Assembly: GCA_003506735.1 (NCBI GenBank)
Contig: DNYS01000035.1
Coordinates: 7,686 to 14,271 of the forward strand
Origin: Nitrospinota bacterium
GTDB lineage: Bacteria > UBA8248
DNA: 6,586 nucleotides
Direction: 5' to 3'
Below are positions 5,209 through 6,586 of this stretch, piece by piece; the first letter of the stretch is position 1, and each line of letters begins with the position of its first letter. The notes beneath the pieces are model-generated. The model ran no database searches and had not been told where the DNA came from. It was given only the letters and a program-made list of their open reading frames with translations. A program made the position numbers and the translations under genes.

Positions 5209-5976
5209 ATGTCTCTTGAACTCGAAAGCCGTGGTGCCATGCTGAAAGAGGATATGGTCAGACAAGGCGACTGGCTTTTCCGCTGGAGGGGCTACCTCCC
5301 CCTGGCGATCGTTCCGGTGGTCCTCTACGAGTTCCGCCATTACCGCTTTCCGATGAACTCGGAGTTCTGGGCCGGCGTTCTCGAAATCGTCTGCCTGGCG
5401 GTTTCCCTGTCCGGCCTGGCCATCCGGGCGCTCACCGTCGGACACGCCCCGGCCGGAACCTCGGGCCGAATCACGAAAAATCAAAAGGCCAGCCAGCTCA
5501 ACACCACCGGCATGTACTCCCTCTGCCGGAACCCGCTTTATCTGGGAAACTTCGTTATGGTCTCGGGCCTGCTTCTCTTCTTGCAATCGCCCCTCACACT
5601 GGCGTTGCTCGCGATGTTTTTCTGGATTTACTACGAGCGGATCATCTTGCGGGAGGAAGAGTTTTTGCGCGAAAAATTCGGGGATGAATATCTCCGCTGG
5701 ACGGAGCGGACACCGGTTATTTTCCCCAGATTTTCGAACTGGGAGAAAACCTCGTTTCCTTTCTCGGCGAGGACGGTCCTGCGGAGAGAGTATTCGGGGT
5801 TTTTCTGCGTGATCGCGGTGATGACCCTGTTCCAGGCCATCGGCGATTGGACCGTGAAAAAAGAATTCGTTATCGATACGGGCTGGGCCGTTATTTTCTC
5901 CCTCAGCCTGATCGTCTACCTGACGCTCAGGACGCTGAAGAAAAAAACGCGCATTCTTCATGCGCCGGGAAGATAG
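5209..5976 (+). CDS. Integral-membrane methyltransferase, isoprenylcysteine methyltransferase-like
   Basis: A 255-aa membrane protein with about six likely transmembrane segments (roughly 28-41, 54-75, 112-128, 129-143, 198-212, 225-240). The core carries the SAM-binding signature of the ICMT/PEMT membrane methyltransferases: GTSGRITKNQKASQLNTTG (83-101), YSLCRNPLYLGN (103-114, with RNPLY where many relatives have RHPxY), and EEEFLREKFGDEYLRW (149-164) followed by P169. The GTSGR...LNTTG form resembles bacterial proteins annotated as lipid A 1-phosphate methyltransferases (LmtA of Leptospira is the studied case), but that function is inference from memory. The start is taken at ATG 5209, because the frame is open back to 5050 inside mqnA. 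ATG 5239 and 5254 are alternatives, and none has a clear ribosome site. It is 49 bases after mqnA and 29 before the amidase. Base composition looks less GC-rich than mqnEA. Confidence 0.85.
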   Translation: MSLELESRGAMLKEDMVRQGDWLFRWRGYLPLAIVPVVLYEFRHYRFPMNSEFWAGVLEIVCLAVSLSGLAIRALTVGHAPAGTSGRITKNQKASQLNTTGMYSLCRNPLYLGNFVMVSGLLLFLQSPLTLALLAMFFWIYYERIILREEEFLREKFGDEYLRWTERTPVIFPRFSNWEKTSFPFSARTVLRREYSGFFCVIAVMTLFQAIGDWTVKKEFVIDTGWAVIFSLSLIVYLTLRTLKKKTRILHAPGR

Positions 5977-6005
5977 CCAGCCAAAATCTGGGAGGAGTGG
6001 CTGCC

Positions 6006-6586
6006 GTGGTGGATGATGCCCTTTGCGATTTGAGCGTATTCGAGCTCTCCGGGAAAATTAAAAACCGCTCTCTCTCCCCGGCCGAAATCGTCGAGGCCCT
6101 CCTGGGGCGCATCGAGGCGCTGAACGAAGAGTACCTGGGCTTTTTGACCGTCACGGGCGAGCTGGCGATGGAGGAGGCCCGGCGGGCCGGAGACGAAATC
6201 GCCGCGGGCCGCTATCGGGGCCCCCTGCACGGCATCCCCTACGGCGCGAAGGACATCATCGACACCGCCGGAATCCGCACCACGAACGGATCATCGTTCC
6301 ACCGGGACAACGTGCCCGCAGAGGACGCCGAAGTCATCGCCCGCCTCAAGCGGGCCGGGGCCATCCTGATCGGGAAGACCCATACCCACGAGTTCGCCGC
6401 CGCATCGACCACCATCAACCCCCACTGGGGCACCTCGCACAATCCCTGGAACCCGGAGCGTATCGTCGGCGGCTCGAGCGGCGGCTCGGCGGCGGCGGTC
6501 TCGGCGGGCATGATCCCCGCCGCGCTGGGCACCGACACGGGCGGATCGGTGCGCACCCCGGCGGCCTTTTGCGGCATCGTCGGCCT
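6006..6586 (+). CDS. Amidase-signature family hydrolase, N-terminal part (runs off the window)
   Basis: The first 193 residues of an amidase-signature enzyme; the frame is open to the window end, and full members are usually about 450-500 aa. The Ser-cisSer-Lys triad is complete: K82 in GIPYGAKDIIDT, cis-Ser S157 in VGGSSGGSAAAV and nucleophile S181 in GTDTGGSVRTPAAFCG. The spacings (75 and 24 residues) match GatA and malonamidase E2. The enzyme would hydrolyse a carbon-nitrogen amide bond. It could be a stand-alone amidase or a GatA subunit of the Asp/Glu-tRNA amidotransferase; the LSVFELSGKIKNRSLSP start is common to both, and no gatB or gatC is in view, so the general label is safer. The GTG at 6006 is chosen for its GGAGGAG site at 5991-5997, 8 bases upstream; GTG 5997 and GTG 6009 are weaker alternatives. 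No signal peptide is seen. Confidence 0.92.
   Translation, partial: MVDDALCDLSVFELSGKIKNRSLSPAEIVEALLGRIEALNEEYLGFLTVTGELAMEEARRAGDEIAAGRYRGPLHGIPYGAKDIIDTAGIRTTNGSSFHRDNVPAEDAEVIARLKRAGAILIGKTHTHEFAAASTTINPHWGTSHNPWNPERIVGGSSGGSAAAVSAGMIPAALGTDTGGSVRTPAAFCGIVG

Noticed and set aside
4323..5240. A 305-codon open frame on the minus strand
   Set aside because: It is a shadow of mqnA, which is unambiguous on the + strand.

Overview
This is a GC-rich bacterial window with all recognisable genes on the + strand. It probably comes from a Gram-negative, perhaps uncultured, lineage that makes menaquinone by the futalosine route. The evidence is two adjacent futalosine-pathway genes (mqnE, mqnA), followed by a membrane methyltransferase of the isoprenylcysteine/lipid A phosphate methyltransferase type. 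Desulfobacterota-like or Tectomicrobia-like groups would fit, but sequence reading alone cannot settle the phylum. No mobile element, CRISPR array, tRNA or rRNA was seen.

Region 1-1838: a metallo-beta-lactamase-fold hydrolase fused at its C-terminus to a complete response-regulator receiver domain and a very basic tail (156-1598). A weak promoter candidate lies upstream. A small hydrophilic protein of unknown function follows (1653-1838), then a weak terminator-like hairpin (1881-1898).

Region 1839-3222: a short catabolic-looking pair, an alpha/beta hydrolase (2012-2815) and a small 4-oxalocrotonate-tautomerase-family protein (2864-3070), 48 bases apart. The hydrolase is preceded by a 16-base tandem repeat ending in T-runs next to its ribosome binding site. 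The gap before mqnE holds two hairpins and a TTGACA box.

Region 3223-6586: a tight gene run. mqnE (aminofutalosine synthase) overlaps mqnA (chorismate dehydratase) by 19 bases. An integral-membrane methyltransferase follows after 49 bases, and the 5' part of an amidase-signature hydrolase, cut by the window end, after a further 29. MqnA makes the carboxyvinyloxy-benzoate that MqnE joins to the adenosyl part of SAM, so these two encode consecutive early steps of menaquinone synthesis. The last two genes share the transcriptional direction and close spacing, but no shared pathway is evident.

Most genes are ordinary family members. The points worth a second look are the hydrolase-receiver fusion, an unusual CX5CX2C cluster motif in MqnE, a tautomerase that lacks both canonical catalytic arginines, and the tandem repeat upstream of the hydrolase. 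I did not find convincing evidence of a wholly new system.
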